Positions 21,313 through 32,832 of a DNA stretch of 64,000 bases are shown here, in pieces; positions within the stretch are counted from its first letter, which is position 1; each line of letters opens with the position of its first letter. Below the pieces are notes generated by a model. It worked only from the letters and a program-made list of their open reading frames with translations, was not told the DNA's origin and did no database searches. Source of the DNA: Craspedostauros australis (lineage: Eukaryota > Bacillariophyta > Bacillariophyceae > Mastogloiales > Achnanthaceae); NCBI GenBank assembly GCA_026770025.1, contig JAMXDE010000070.1, positions 124,001 through 188,000 on the forward strand, given 5' to 3'. Both the position numbers and the translations under genes were made by a program.

Positions 21313-22575
21313 TCATAACGTTGGCATGAAGACGGCTGGGGGAAGGTCTTCGAAGCTCTGCGCCATTGTGGATGTGATTCCTTGCGAATCTGAGTGCGAA
21401 TACAGATGTCCGTGGAGTGATCGATGAAGATCACCTCGACAGCAATCGTATCCGTATCTCACCGCCGACAAGGATGCTGAACCGTTGTAATCGCACAAGG
21501 GAAAAGCAGTCGGTCGCATCGATAGCTTGAGGATGGGAACGTCCTTGGGTTGAAGCTTCCGCTCCGTCCTGTAAGATGCTGTCGACAATGGTTCCACTGG
21601 ATGTGCTGATGGTATGGGAGCAAACATCGGCAACGGCGGAGCTGGGCGGACAGTCTGCACCTTCACAGCAGCACCGTTGTTATGCGAAGCGGTGGATGTT
21701 CGAGAAGACTTGTGTAGTCCTGCCGGATGTCTATACTCGTACGACGTTTGTCGGTGATGAGGATGATAGGACATCGATGTCGATACGGACAATGATGATG
21801 ATGATGCTGGTGCTGGCGTTGCTCCATTCCTCGGGTACAAAGCAACGGGTGCGACTATCTGTGTTGGATACTGGATGCTTGCATTCCCGTGCAGCCGATT
21901 GGACCTTGGCATAGGCGCTGATTCTTGACATTGCTGAAAGCTGACCGTTGGGGTGGAACTTGGTGATGAGTAACTGCTCGTGAAAACTGGCGATGGATGT
22001 TGGGGCGAATCATTGGACAATGATACCGATGCTATCAATGGCGGTGGCGGGGTTGCTGGTCTCGAGCGCTGTTCAGGTGCAGGGCCGAGTGCGGGCATCA
22101 GGAGTGCAGGATCCATGTCCGCGGATGCGTCCATGTTTGTTTCGCAGAAGTCGCAAATGCGGTCAACGCCCGCGGGGCTGGTGATGCTGATACTTGCAGG
22201 TGGTTGTGCGGATGAGACCGTAGATGAGCGTGAAGGTGTTAGTGCTGGTGTTGGCATGGATGATGGCGTTGAAATGAAGGGTGCCTGTGCGACCTCTCTG
22301 GGCGGACCACTGCGGTGCAGCAGCCTCGGAAAGCGAGGAAGCGGCTGCTGGTTCATTTGCAGCCTTGTTTCGTTCAACATGCCCATGTTGTCGTGGTGGC
22401 GCCGTGTTTGGATGTCAGGAGCAGATGTTAATGGCTGAGGTGTTGTCATGAATAGCAACCGAGGCGAACACGCTTGTGCGTTTTTCGCTGCACCGAAGCT
22501 GACCTCACACCCATCAATCATGCTGAAACTGTCCTTGCGGTTCATTGTTGCCGTGTACTGGAGAGTGCTCTGCAT
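21313..22575 (-). CDS. low-complexity Ser/Pro-rich protein of unknown function
   Basis: The frame is open from 22725; I prefer the Met at 22575 (MQSTLQYTAT, 420 residues), because the sequence upstream is repetitive and Arg/Gln/Thr-rich. The protein is dominated by Ser, Pro and Thr, with a short RICDFCETNMD segment holding a C-x2-C pair. No family is recognised. Near the 3' end a GTGAGA within TCGGCGGTGAGATAC could be an intron donor, in which case the last 60 or so residues would differ. Long open length in a Ser/Pro-rich frame is weak evidence by itself. Confidence 0.45.
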   Translation of the reverse strand: MQSTLQYTATMNRKDSFSMIDGCEVSFGAAKNAQACSPRLLFMTTPQPLTSAPDIQTRRHHDNMGMLNETRLQMNQQPLPRFPRLLHRSGPPREVAQAPFISTPSSMPTPALTPSRSSTVSSAQPPASISITSPAGVDRICDFCETNMDASADMDPALLMPALGPAPEQRSRPATPPPPLIASVSLSNDSPQHPSPVFTSSYSSPSSTPTVSFQQCQESAPMPRSNRLHGNASIQYPTQIVAPVALYPRNGATPAPASSSSLSVSTSMSYHPHHRQTSYEYRHPAGLHKSSRTSTASHNNGAAVKVQTVRPAPPLPMFAPIPSAHPVEPLSTASYRTERKLQPKDVPILKLSMRPTAFPLCDYNGSASLSAVRYGYDCCRGDLHRSLHGHLYSHSDSQGITSTMAQSFEDLPPAVFMPTL

Positions 22576-22725
22576 GGTACGGGTATTTCGTTGCGTTGCG
22601 CTGTATTGCGCTGTGATGTATCGAGGGCTTTGCTTTCTTCTTCGTTGTTTGGTTGTTCTTGTGTTCGTACTCGTACTCGTGTGACACTGCGTGCCTTCGT
22701 CGTTTCGCTGTTGGTGCGGTGGCAA

Positions 22726-25600
22726 GGATTCTCGTTTTGTGATTGCATTGGTGTCAACAAATGATTGATGCTCCCTTCGTCGTGATGTTTCGTCTTGAGA
22801 CGATCAGACGTTCCAGAATGGGGATTGGTGAGCAAGGGGGCACCAATAGTAGTACCTTGTACGTGTAGTCTTGCCCAGTGCCAGAGACACGAGTGCACTG
22901 TGAACGAAACAGGAATCAGACAGAGAGAGAAGTGGTGGACAGATGCTCAGGTCTCGATGACACCGCGCTCGCGATCCCACGAAGGTGAGCAACCCGCGGC
23001 GGCCGATGACACGAGTGGAGAGGCGTGCGAGTGGAGGAGGTTCAATGCTCTCTTTGTCGTTCGTTTCGTTCGTGTCGTTCGTGTTGCTCTAACCGCAATA
23101 ACCGTATCACTCCAACACCTCACCGACTTCGCTTTGTGACATTTGCGTTGCATCTCTTGTGCTGTTGGCTCATGTAACCACCACACAACTACGAGCACCA
23201 ATGCTTGCACGCGCGTGGGTGACCCTTGCTGGCGCTGGAGTTGTTGAGGTTCGGAGTGGCGAACGATTTTGCCAATCAACCATTCTGCGAAGCGGAGGAG
23301 ACAAACAAGTACAGCGGATCAGCGAAAGGAAGGTGGTTGTTGGCAAGACCAAGCACAACAGTTCATTGCACGAGATGACACTTTCTCTGGGACAGCGTCC
23401 AAGTGGAATTTAATGAGGCGCTTCACTTCTGTGTGTTGTATGGTGATGGAGGTGTCACCGTTTTGCTAAAAATGAGAACATGACGCGCCGGGCGTGCTGA
23501 GATTTCATCACAAAAAATGTCAATGAAGGTACCAAATGATACTCCACGCTGAGGCGAAAACACAATACCGTCATTTCTTCAATCCACTACTCTGCACCGA
23601 TGCGAATCGGATAGCACACATTCCCAAGATTGCTGGTGCTGCCAAACGATCGGCACTTGGAACAAAAAACTGGCCAGTCCCTCGTGCGGTGCGGGGGAAA
23701 ACGATGAGGCGAACAGGGCGGGCGAAGGGATGAATGAATGGATGATCGGGTGCACGTGCGTGAATAATTGCCTCGGGTTTTGCGCACTGAATCACATAGC
23801 AAGTCCCGCCCCGTATTTGTAAGAGTTTCCATGGTCGGTAATTTGACAACAACAGCGAACCACGGAAAGAGTCCCTCGTCTCGCTGGGTGGGCGAGTTAG
23901 CAGACGATCGTGCAACATGATCCACGAGCGCAAGGCAGGAGCTCCTCGGAGCAAACGGCGTGCGGAGAAACGAGGCCATGGCACCGCTACCACAGCTTCT
24001 ACCACCATGGCTTGCTACCATTGCATGCGATCATTGCATGCGATCATTGCCCCCTCTCTCCAGAGAGATTGTTGATGAATGAGTCCTCTCCCCTTCCTGT
24101 CTTGGCGGAGAAGGGACTTCGTGGGCTTTAGTTCGCTGGAGATTGGTTGGCTGTGGCATTGGATCGAGAGAAGTAATTCCTGTGTCCGCGGGTATGTGTT
24201 CGCGCCCATGAATTCAAGCGCAAGTGATGGAGGCATGGGCATGTGTAGAGGTATTCATAGAGAGGTACTCCGGAGATTCCAGCACCATCGACTTGTCTGT
24301 CTGGAGAGGACTTCACACAGGGCATTGGGCGTTCCAATCCAAGACCACAAATGCCGCATCGAAGTTAGCGGAGGGTCAAGGACCTCGAGTGTCTGATAAG
24401 AAAGCAGAACCGCGGTTTCTTTGTCCTGAGGCGGAAGAGTGGAGGTTTCGACTGCAACAAAGCAGGCATCATCTGCTGCCCACTTGGTCATTCTCGCGGT
24501 TGTGATCGGCTCCCGCCAGGCTGGTCTCTTCACGTAGTCGTACAGATAAGGGTTTTCTGGTTGTCCTCCCATCTTTGCACTCTGCCACTGGTCGTTCGGT
24601 ACCAATGCATTCACCACTCATTCTTGTCTCAATTTTGGTGCCTCTTTTCGCAAAGTTTCGTTTCTTGGTGGCGGACGTCCATGTTGTGGCGACATTGGTC
24701 GATCTGGTCGACGAAAAACTAGAGATTTTGAGTCGTGGATATCAGCCGAGACGTGAAGCGAGGCGAATACGAGAGCCCATCGCCAATAATGGACATGTCA
24801 ACATGACCTCACCACCCACCAACCTGCCAACACATCGCTTGCGCGTTGGTGTGATGCGGATGCGTTGGATGGCATCGGGCGACAAATATCGGATGTTGGA
24901 CAGTGGACTTGTGTGTTGGACATTGCAGAAGAAGGACGGCGGAGCAGACGACGATGAACTGATCGAAGCGTGGGAGTTACATGCATCTGGGGCATCCGCA
25001 GAACAGATTCAAGAAGCTGTGGCTGGAGATACGGTCTCGGTTGTTCAGCACATTGCGCAACAACCACAATTTCTGGCGCTGGGGCTCGACCACTTTGTCA
25101 GTCTGCTTTTGCATGATCTTTCGATCCCGAGAGACCGAAGGTGTGGCTGCACCTGCCCAATCGTGGCTGAAAGAGGCGATTTCGGTGTGCTCGTCATCGG
25201 GCCAGCCACGATAGGGTTCACGCGCGATACCACACGATAAGCGTTTTTCGTGGATGTGAGTGCTTGAAGAACTGCGCTCGTCTACTCACGACCGTGGTTC
25301 TAGACGCCACGCCACTCTGCTCCACCGCACTCTGCTCGTGCAAGTGTTGCATCAATCCCACGATGAGAATTGGTTGTGCTGCGTTTCGAGTCAATCACTC
25401 AACTTCCCCAAAGCGACATTGATAACATCATTTTGCCTCGCTCTCGGTTGGTGATGCGGCTTTATTGGCAGGCTCAATGTCTCTACTTGATGAACGGCGC
25501 AGCGCACACGCGAGCGCTCATCAACACGGCGTCGCGAACATTATGGTTCTGCCTGTTGAGACAAGAGCAGACTCAGACAGGGACAGCCAGCCGTCCGACT
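22726..25600. other. gene-poor region
   Basis: Several frames of 100-220 codons exist on both strands (for example 24575-25240 plus and 24255-24617 minus) but none shows a domain, a good start context or an advantage over its rivals. A 13-base unit CATTGCATGCGAT is tandemly repeated at about 24012-24040. I see no gene I would defend. Confidence 0.45.
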
Positions 25601-25609
25601 TGTGAGAGG

Positions 25610-26976
25610 ACAACGGCGGCCACAGCATATCACATCGCGCAAATGAATGTCCGAATAGATCGTATAATAGATAACCTGGAGGAGTGGAGTCGGTTGAAAT
25701 GAACGGCAAAAGTGGCCCTCGTTTCACAGTTTGCCCGTTCATAGCGTTTGTTACGGGTGCCTCTTTCATTCGTCCAGGGCAGGATGCGTGATGCTTGCAG
25801 TATGGTATGGTGCGTGTCGACGATCGTTGAGGAGTGGAGTGATGTCAATGGCGCTGTCTCGCCTTTGGACCGCGCCGGAACGAGTGTCTCTCATGAAGGC
25901 AACGCGTTGCTTGCCGAGTATGGACTAGTACACCATCCAAGAGGGGCCAATGGAATCAACAGCAGCGAATGCGATCGTATATCATGGCGAAATGTTTGGC
26001 CACATCGGGTTGAACTTGGATTTGGGCTTGAACTGCGTGCGACTCTGTGTTGCAACCACTAAGTTCGTTGGCTCGCGCATGCTGCTTCCCTCATTTGCCA
26101 TTCCATCCATTTGCCATCCCATCTTGTTCCGTTCATCAACGGATCTGTCGCTTTGTGTGATGATGATGCCATCGTCGTGTTTCTTCGTATTTTGTTTGGT
26201 TTCCGAAAGATCATCGAAGATAGGTTCAGTCACGGGAGTGGATTCCAATCGTGTTTCACAATGGTGTCAATTCGTCGATTCTGACGAACTTGTTTCGACA
26301 TCGTTTGGTGATCAGCATCGTTGCCATCAACGAAGGAGAGGTTTGGAGGTTGGTGGCCAACGCAACGGCACCACATGACATGACATGAGATGAACGCGAT
26401 GAAGGAGACGACGATGATAGGCAACGATGGATGGAACAGTTCTTGTCATCAACGTGGCCTTCCCTGCGCGAGGGTGCGAATACTGAAGGCGCATTAAGCC
26501 GTTTGTGATGGCCGCATCACCCATGCCGTTCAGCACCCAAGTTGCGTCAAGACCAGATTATGAGACACACATCTCCGCTCTGACCAACCGCATCAATGAT
26601 GGACCACCCAAGTGTCCCGACCTCAAGAGGAGTTGGGGTTTTGTTGTGATCCTCTCAACATCAGGCTTTGATGCGAAGGAATCAAACACAACCATGCGTA
26701 TGGTCTGAGCACGAGTACGAATGCGAACGGAAAGAGGGGTGCACCATACCACAATCGAACAAGCATGGAGGACGTAATCATAGGCACACTCATTTCAATC
26801 ATCAACTCATAATCTGCACAAACGGCAAACCCGAAACGCAGGTGCGAGCAACCACAGGAAGTGAGGCCATCACTCGCCCATCAAACACTGCCATCGCCAC
26901 CACCATCACCATCACCACCACCAACAAACAACTCCAGACGAACAATACCTGCCATACAAGTAAGCCATCCTGAAAG
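25610..26976. repeat. duplicated upstream region, copy 1
   Basis: This stretch is collinear with 30525-31859: the same order of landmarks (CGTTGAGGAGTGGAGTGATG, GCCGAGTATGGACCAG-like, CATCGTTTGGTGATCAGCATCG) with scattered substitutions and small indels. Both copies end at the start codon of a Crinkler/RHS-like gene, so this is the 5' flank carried along when the gene was copied. A minus-strand frame is longer in copy 2 than in copy 1 and may be a gene relic; I do not call it. Confidence 0.75.
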
Positions 26977-29900
26977 ATGTCATTCAGTGCAATCAGGGCC
27001 GGCGGAGCCTCTGAGAAAGTGCCATACACCGAGTTCTGGTTCCTGAAGACTAATGCCGAGAACGAAAGGTTCATGGATTTGCGGGAGAAGGTCCTGAAGA
27101 CCTCCAAACCTATGAAATTCAAGGCCTTTGAGGAAGAGATGAGGTCTCTGTGTGATAAAGATGCTAAATTCAAGGATGCGCTCAACAAAGCACTCACGTT
27201 CGCGAAGAATCCTTCGGGTAACAAAAAACGCTTCGATAAGTCTAAAGACGAGAATGCGTGGATGTTGCAGATATTGGCGGCGATCTACCGTGCCATCAAG
27301 CTTGATCCACTCTTCAACGACTCCAAATTCTGGGACAGAGACTTGAAGCTACGCAAGGTGCGAAAAATGATAACTTCGGCGATCAAATCAAGCAAAGACA
27401 TCAGCGCAGCAGATAAAAAGACCATCAACGACATCGAAGACGCCAGGATGGAGACAATCAAAGTCATGACGAACCCCCCTGATGAGGGGGCCGCCAAGGC
27501 GTTATGGAACAAGGTTATTGGGTTTGTAGTCGAGATGAAGTCCTCCAATCCACTGCACCGATGGCTCACCGACCCCCATAATGTGAAGATCGTTTGCACC
27601 CTCAGACCCTTTTCCGAGATAAACGACGCCGTGCTCGACGCGCCGCTCCCGGTCATAACAACCAAATTGGATCAAGTTTATGCGAGTAGTTCCAGGGACA
27701 ATCTTCATCGCTTATTCTGCGATCCATGCCACGCCAACAACCAGAAGCTCTCGGCATTCTACATCGGCGATCTGGCTTTTCGACACAAGGGCAACACCAA
27801 CGCCCTCGGGACAGCCTATGTTCCAGATGGTGAGAACGAAGCTGGAAGCAGCGATCTGGTCCTTGTGTACTACTCGGGCAGCGGCAAAGGCAAGACGGTG
27901 GATATCGCAGCAAGCTCTGTGACCAGGAAGGCTGCTCTCACGATGGTACTGAAGATCGATGACGACATTTCGGACGGAATGGAGGAAGCTGCAAACCAAG
28001 CGCCGGATGCAACCAAAACGGTCCACGAAGTGGCGACAGAGATTCGGAAGAGATCGGCGTATAATGTGCTCGAGGAGGCCATGGTGCAAACGGCCGCACG
28101 ATCGAAGGCAGCAATTGACAAAGTTGTCGACTTCATCGAGACGATGAACAAATACCATCGAGCAAAAAACCCGCGTGTTCAGCTCACCGAAGCAGCAAAG
28201 AAGGTGATCAGAGTGGTCGTGGCCATCGATGAAGCATCCTTCCTCAAAGATATGTCTCAGTCCATTATTCGCCACCACACGAGCTTTGGAGAGCGCCTGG
28301 GGAAAGTCTTCATGAACCGGTGTGTGCGTGGCGAGGCAAAGCAGAATCCCAACGACCTATTCCGAGTCCACGTCGTCTTCTCCATCGCAGGGACGGGTGT
28401 GTACGGGATTGCTGTTGGATCTCAGCATGACAACTACCAGCTCGTCAAGACGATCGCAGAAAATCCGAATCACAAAAAGAATGTCTACAACGTCCTGTGT
28501 CACGAATACAGCTGCTATGCGTATTCATATGCCAAAAGATATCCACTCCCTAACTATGCTGATTTCGACAACTTCCCTCTTCTTCATACCATCGTCAACA
28601 ACAATTCGAGGATGACATCGATCTTGTTGAAGGAGATGAACGCCACCCCGTTCTCTCCCAAGTATCCACATGAGGAGGCCAGACTCTTGATCTGGGTCTT
28701 TGATGCGTTCATCGCAAGCAATTCGATGCGAACGCTTGAGAATTCTCCATCCGAAATGATGCTGACAGGAGCAAGGGCGATCGCTGTCTTCCTCTACCAA
28801 TCACCGTTCCATCCCCAAGAGCTCGAAGCGGAAGTCGCAACAAGCAAGTTTGCAGACATCGACTATGGCCTGGAATTCGAAAATTTCGAGACTGATCCCA
28901 AGTCTTCGAAAGGTGGAACCGACGAGAGAAAGGTCAGCAAGAAAATATTGATGTGGTTACTCGTCGCGAAGTTTGGTCTGGTGACACCAACTACCAACGA
29001 AGAAGATGCCAAGGCAGGACACAAGACAGTCTTGACCAATTCAATCCCCAAGCCTTTCGAAGTCGACGAGGCAATGTTGCTCTTGTCACTTTACATGGTG
29101 TCAGGGCGCGAGGCTGCAATGTCGATTGAAGCCTTCACGGGGACGACACCCTTCGCCATTGAGATGATGTCAACTCAGCTGATCAACTGCGCCATTGCCG
29201 CTGCCATGACAGTCAAGCTTGAGGAACGACTCCATCTCAACCTTCAACACATCCTGAAGACACACCTGGAGATTTACACCGACAGGTTGGGCAAGACAAC
29301 GGAGGAACATCCCGACGGCACACCTCTGCTTGTCAATGAAAGAATCCAAGAGGTATGGGAGAAACTTGCTCACTTCGTGCCAATTTCGTACAGCATCCCC
29401 CAAGCTCTCCAAGGTTCCTACCACCACAAGTCTAACTTCAACTTGGAAGTAGAGGATCCAACGAAAAGGGATACGGGAGTTATCATCAAGAAGCTGAAGC
29501 TGACGCCGAACGATGAGGGAGATCCCCAACTACGAGCGATCGAACGTGTGAATGATCGGTTTCGTCTTGAGCTTCGGCAGAAGACAGCCATCTTGACGAT
29601 CGACAATGATCTATCGAACAATATGCGCAAGGTGTTGAGGGACGTGAAGAAAGATCGGAAGCGTGTCAAAGCAAGGACTTTCAAGCTGCCTAGGTTGGGC
29701 GGGCCTGCCACAAAGCAGTTCTTTCCGCCAATCACAACCCTTCCGACTCGGACCAGCAACCTTGCCAACGGATACGTGTCTTGTGTTGGTGTCCAAATAA
29801 CACAAGAGGAAAAAGATGGTAAGCAGATCTTACGGGTCGAAGACCTCGATATCTTCACCATTTGCAACCAATCCCAAGACTATGTCGGAGCGGTGTCGTG

Positions 29901-30309
29901 TGCGGACCTTGAATTGAACATGAACAATGTGCACAACGAAATCCTGGACGAAGAGCTTGGGCGGCATCGCCTTTACTGTGTTTCGAGCCGATCCATCAGC
30001 TTCCCGAAAGCACCACAGCTTGAAGACGCGCGAATCCCTGTCGAATCGCTTCCTGTGGATAACGTGCGTCTACTTGCGGGGACCATGGCAAGATTGGAAA
30101 ACCTCCACAGCGACGGAGCGATGACACACAAATATGGAAAAACTCGCGTGAAGGTTTTGCGTCATCAACCAAACGCAGCTGTTGGCGTGGCCGAGCAGCC
30201 GCGCCGATCTTCAGATGGTGATGTAGGCAAGGACAATGGTGGAAGCATGGGCGACGATACAAGCATGGTCGATGCTTCAGCCTTGCCAGACCTGCACGAA
30301 GCCAGCTGA
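26977..30309 (+). CDS. Crinkler/RHS-like P-loop NTPase protein, long form
   Basis: 1110 residues in one uninterrupted frame. The N-terminus (SEKVPYTEFWFLK) is shared with the relic at 31860. Walker A is SGSGKGKT at about residues 298-310, in the context LVLVYYSGSGKGKT. Walker B is VIRVVVAIDEASF at about 409-421. VVFSIAGTG lies at about 467. The helical middle matches the protein at 13105 (NNSRMTS, TTPFAIE/TTPFAYE). The C-terminus (LANGYVSCVGVQ, LDIFTICNQ, HRLYCVSSRS) is the equivalent of the nuclease-like end at 1-930, again with a weak nuclease signature. It is probably functional as a protein, because the frame is intact over 3.3 kb. Its role is unknown; the family is seen in mobile-element hotspots and as secreted effectors in oomycetes. 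No signal peptide is visible here. Confidence 0.7.
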   Translation: MSFSAIRAGGASEKVPYTEFWFLKTNAENERFMDLREKVLKTSKPMKFKAFEEEMRSLCDKDAKFKDALNKALTFAKNPSGNKKRFDKSKDENAWMLQILAAIYRAIKLDPLFNDSKFWDRDLKLRKVRKMITSAIKSSKDISAADKKTINDIEDARMETIKVMTNPPDEGAAKALWNKVIGFVVEMKSSNPLHRWLTDPHNVKIVCTLRPFSEINDAVLDAPLPVITTKLDQVYASSSRDNLHRLFCDPCHANNQKLSAFYIGDLAFRHKGNTNALGTAYVPDGENEAGSSDLVLVYYSGSGKGKTVDIAASSVTRKAALTMVLKIDDDISDGMEEAANQAPDATKTVHEVATEIRKRSAYNVLEEAMVQTAARSKAAIDKVVDFIETMNKYHRAKNPRVQLTEAAKKVIRVVVAIDEASFLKDMSQSIIRHHTSFGERLGKVFMNRCVRGEAKQNPNDLFRVHVVFSIAGTGVYGIAVGSQHDNYQLVKTIAENPNHKKNVYNVLCHEYSCYAYSYAKRYPLPNYADFDNFPLLHTIVNNNSRMTSILLKEMNATPFSPKYPHEEARLLIWVFDAFIASNSMRTLENSPSEMMLTGARAIAVFLYQSPFHPQELEAEVATSKFADIDYGLEFENFETDPKSSKGGTDERKVSKKILMWLLVAKFGLVTPTTNEEDAKAGHKTVLTNSIPKPFEVDEAMLLLSLYMVSGREAAMSIEAFTGTTPFAIEMMSTQLINCAIAAAMTVKLEERLHLNLQHILKTHLEIYTDRLGKTTEEHPDGTPLLVNERIQEVWEKLAHFVPISYSIPQALQGSYHHKSNFNLEVEDPTKRDTGVIIKKLKLTPNDEGDPQLRAIERVNDRFRLELRQKTAILTIDNDLSNNMRKVLRDVKKDRKRVKARTFKLPRLGGPATKQFFPPITTLPTRTSNLANGYVSCVGVQITQEEKDGKQILRVEDLDIFTICNQSQDYVGAVSCADLELNMNNVHNEILDEELGRHRLYCVSSRSISFPKAPQLEDARIPVESLPVDNVRLLAGTMARLENLHSDGAMTHKYGKTRVKVLRHQPNAAVGVAEQPRRSSDGDVGKDNGGSMGDDTSMVDASALPDLHEAS

Positions 30310-30524
30310 TTCCACAGAAGCTGGAAAGACAGCACCAAGACTCCCACCGCCTCGATTCCATCAATTCATTCGCGTTGGTGTTGGTGGCTCATGCGGTCGA
30401 TAGTCGGGAAACCCACAATCCGATGGCTTTCGCATCACGAAAGCGCATGCCGCTTCTTCTTCTGTGGCCTGCAGTTTTGAAGTTCAGCGATGTTGGTCAA
30501 TGCCAAAAGACAAACGACGATGAC

Positions 30525-31859
30525 GGTCACAGCATAACACAGCATATTACATCGCACAAATGGAAGTCCAGATAACTATTATATGTACAATAAGAGCAGA
30601 ATCCGTTGAGATGAACCACGTGAGTGACCCTTGTTTCGTAGCTTCTCAGTTCACGGCGCTGCGGAGTTTGCAGTATGGTATGATGCGTGTCGATGATCGT
30701 TGAGGAGTGGAGTGATGCCAATGGCGCTGTTCTCGTCTTTGGACTGTGCCGGAACGAGTGCCTCTCATGAAGGCAACTCGTTGCTCGCCGAGTATGGACC
30801 AGTCGCAGTACACCATCCAAGAGGGGCCAATGGAATCGACAGCAGCGAATGCGATGGCATGACTACGCCATGGCGAAGCGTTCGGCCACGTCGGGTTGGA
30901 CATGGATTTGGACTCGAACTGCGTGCGACTCTGTGTTGCACTCACTGCGTTCGTTGGTCTCACGCATGCTGCTTCTCTTCTTTGCCATTCCATCTTGTTC
31001 CGCTCATCAACGGATCTGTTGCTTTGTGTGATGATGCCATCGTTGCGTTTCTTCGTATTTTGTTTGGTTTCCGAAAGATCATCGAAGATAGGTTCAGTCA
31101 CGGGAGTGGATTCCAATCGTGTTTCACAATGGTGTCAATCCGTCGATTCTGACGAACTTGTTTCGGCATCGTTTGGTGATCAGCATCGTTGCTATCAATG
31201 GAGGAGAGGTTTGGAGGTTGGTGACCAACGCAACGGCACAGGATGGCGTGACATGGCATGGCATACCATGGCCATGAGATGAACGCGATGAAGGAGACGA
31301 CGATGATACGCGACGATGCATGGAACAGTTTGACCATGAACATGGCCTTCCCTGCGCGAGGGTGCGAATACAGAAGGTGCATTGAGCCGTCTGTGATAGC
31401 CGCATCACCCACGCCGTTCAACACCCAAGTTGCGTCAAGACCAGATGATGACACGAACATCTCCGCTCCGACCAACCACATCAATGATGGACCGCCCGAG
31501 TGTCCCGACATCAAGAGAAGTTGGGGTTTTGTTGTGATGCTCCCAACATCAGGTTTTGATGCGAAGGAATCAAACACAACCATGCGTATGGTCTGAGTAC
31601 GAGTGCGAATGCGAACGGAAAGAGGAGTGTACCACAACTGAAACAAGCATGGAGGACGCAATCATAGGCACACCCATTTCAATGGTCAACTCATAATCTG
31701 CACAAACGGCAAACCCGAAACGGAGGTGCGAGCAACGACAACAAGTGAGGCCATCACTCACCCATCAAACACTGCCATCGCCGCCACCATCGCCATCGCC
31801 ACCACCAAACAACAACTCCAGGCAAACATACCTGTCATCCAAGCAAGCCATCTTGCGAG
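30525..31859. repeat. duplicated upstream region, copy 2
   Basis: Second copy of the flank at 25610-26976, ending at the ATG of the broken fourth Crinkler/RHS-like gene. Conservation runs right through the leader: CATCACTC(A/G)CCCATCAAACACTGCCATCGCC is found in both. The copy therefore includes promoter and 5' UTR. Confidence 0.75.
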
Positions 31860-32690
31860 ATGTCATTCAGTGCAACCGAGGCCGGCGGAGCCTCTGAGAA
31901 AGTGCCACACACCGAGTTCTGGTTCCTGAAAACGGTCAAGAACGATGGGTTCTATGAGTTGAAGAAGAGAGTCCTGCAGGTCCCCAATCCTATGGAATTC
32001 AAGGACTTTGTGGGAGAGATGTCCACTCTGTATAGTGTGAATACTGAAATCAAGAATGCGCTCGACAATTTACTCCGTCACACGATGACATCCGCAGATT
32101 TTCATATGCTCGCAAAGCAGGCAAGGGGTGATGACTCGGTGAGGCCTATGATGCCCTAGAGAATATTCAATGGCATCAAGCTTGATCCACTCTGCAGGAG
32201 CCGCGAGTTCTGGAAACCAGATCTGGATAAGGGGGAATTGGCAAAGATGCTAAATTGCAGCGCTCCGTCCAGGCAAACGACCCATTGACAACGAGAAAGA
32301 GGTCATCGAAGGCATCACAGAGACTAGCACGGACGCGATCGAAACTGTGACTAGTCCTCCTCATGATGATGGAGAGTGATGGGATCGGCGGCAGACTCAA
32401 TAATGAATCGCTGCTTGCACAGCCATTGCATCCCACTTTTCGTGCACGAGAACATGAAGAGGGTGTCGGTGCAAGAAGCCAGTAGCCTGGGATGCGAAGT
32501 TGATCGAGGTACAGAAGACATGAAGACGGCACTTGTTGGAACATCAACGGAACGTACTTCCTCGTTGAATATATTAGTCTATGTAAACGAATCAAGATGA
32601 TTTTTGTGATCGATGATGTGCGCCACGCACGAGCTTCTCCACAACACTCCAACAACCACGTTTTCGCGCCGAAACTTGACACGTGAACAG
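31860..32690 (+). pseudogene. broken fourth copy of the Crinkler/RHS-like gene
   Basis: The first roughly 100 codons (SEKVPHTEFWFLKT) align closely with the start of the gene at 26977. Similarity continues beyond in a decayed form, including a shared GCATCAAGCTTGATCCACTCT near 32175 (27295 in the long copy). The NTPase core is absent. It is a fossil with several breaks and a truncated 3' side, younger than the family split because its 5' flank is still similar to that of the neighbouring copy. Confidence 0.7.
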
Positions 32691-32832
32691 ATCCGCATCA
32701 TCCGACCTGCAAGATCCGAAATCGTTGTTGCGCCGAGTCGTTGTCCTCCTCATGAACCCACAAACATCCCAACTATTATACTATTATTACATACAATACT
32801 CCTTTAATCGATAACTCATCGAGGAACCATAA

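Noticed and set aside
24575-25240. 221-codon plus frame
   Set aside because: No domain or homologue recognised, atypical composition and several competing frames; left as unassigned.
31098-31661. Minus-strand frame of 187 codons in the duplicated upstream region
   Set aside because: The equivalent frame in copy 1 is interrupted and nothing in it is recognisable; more likely noncoding flank.
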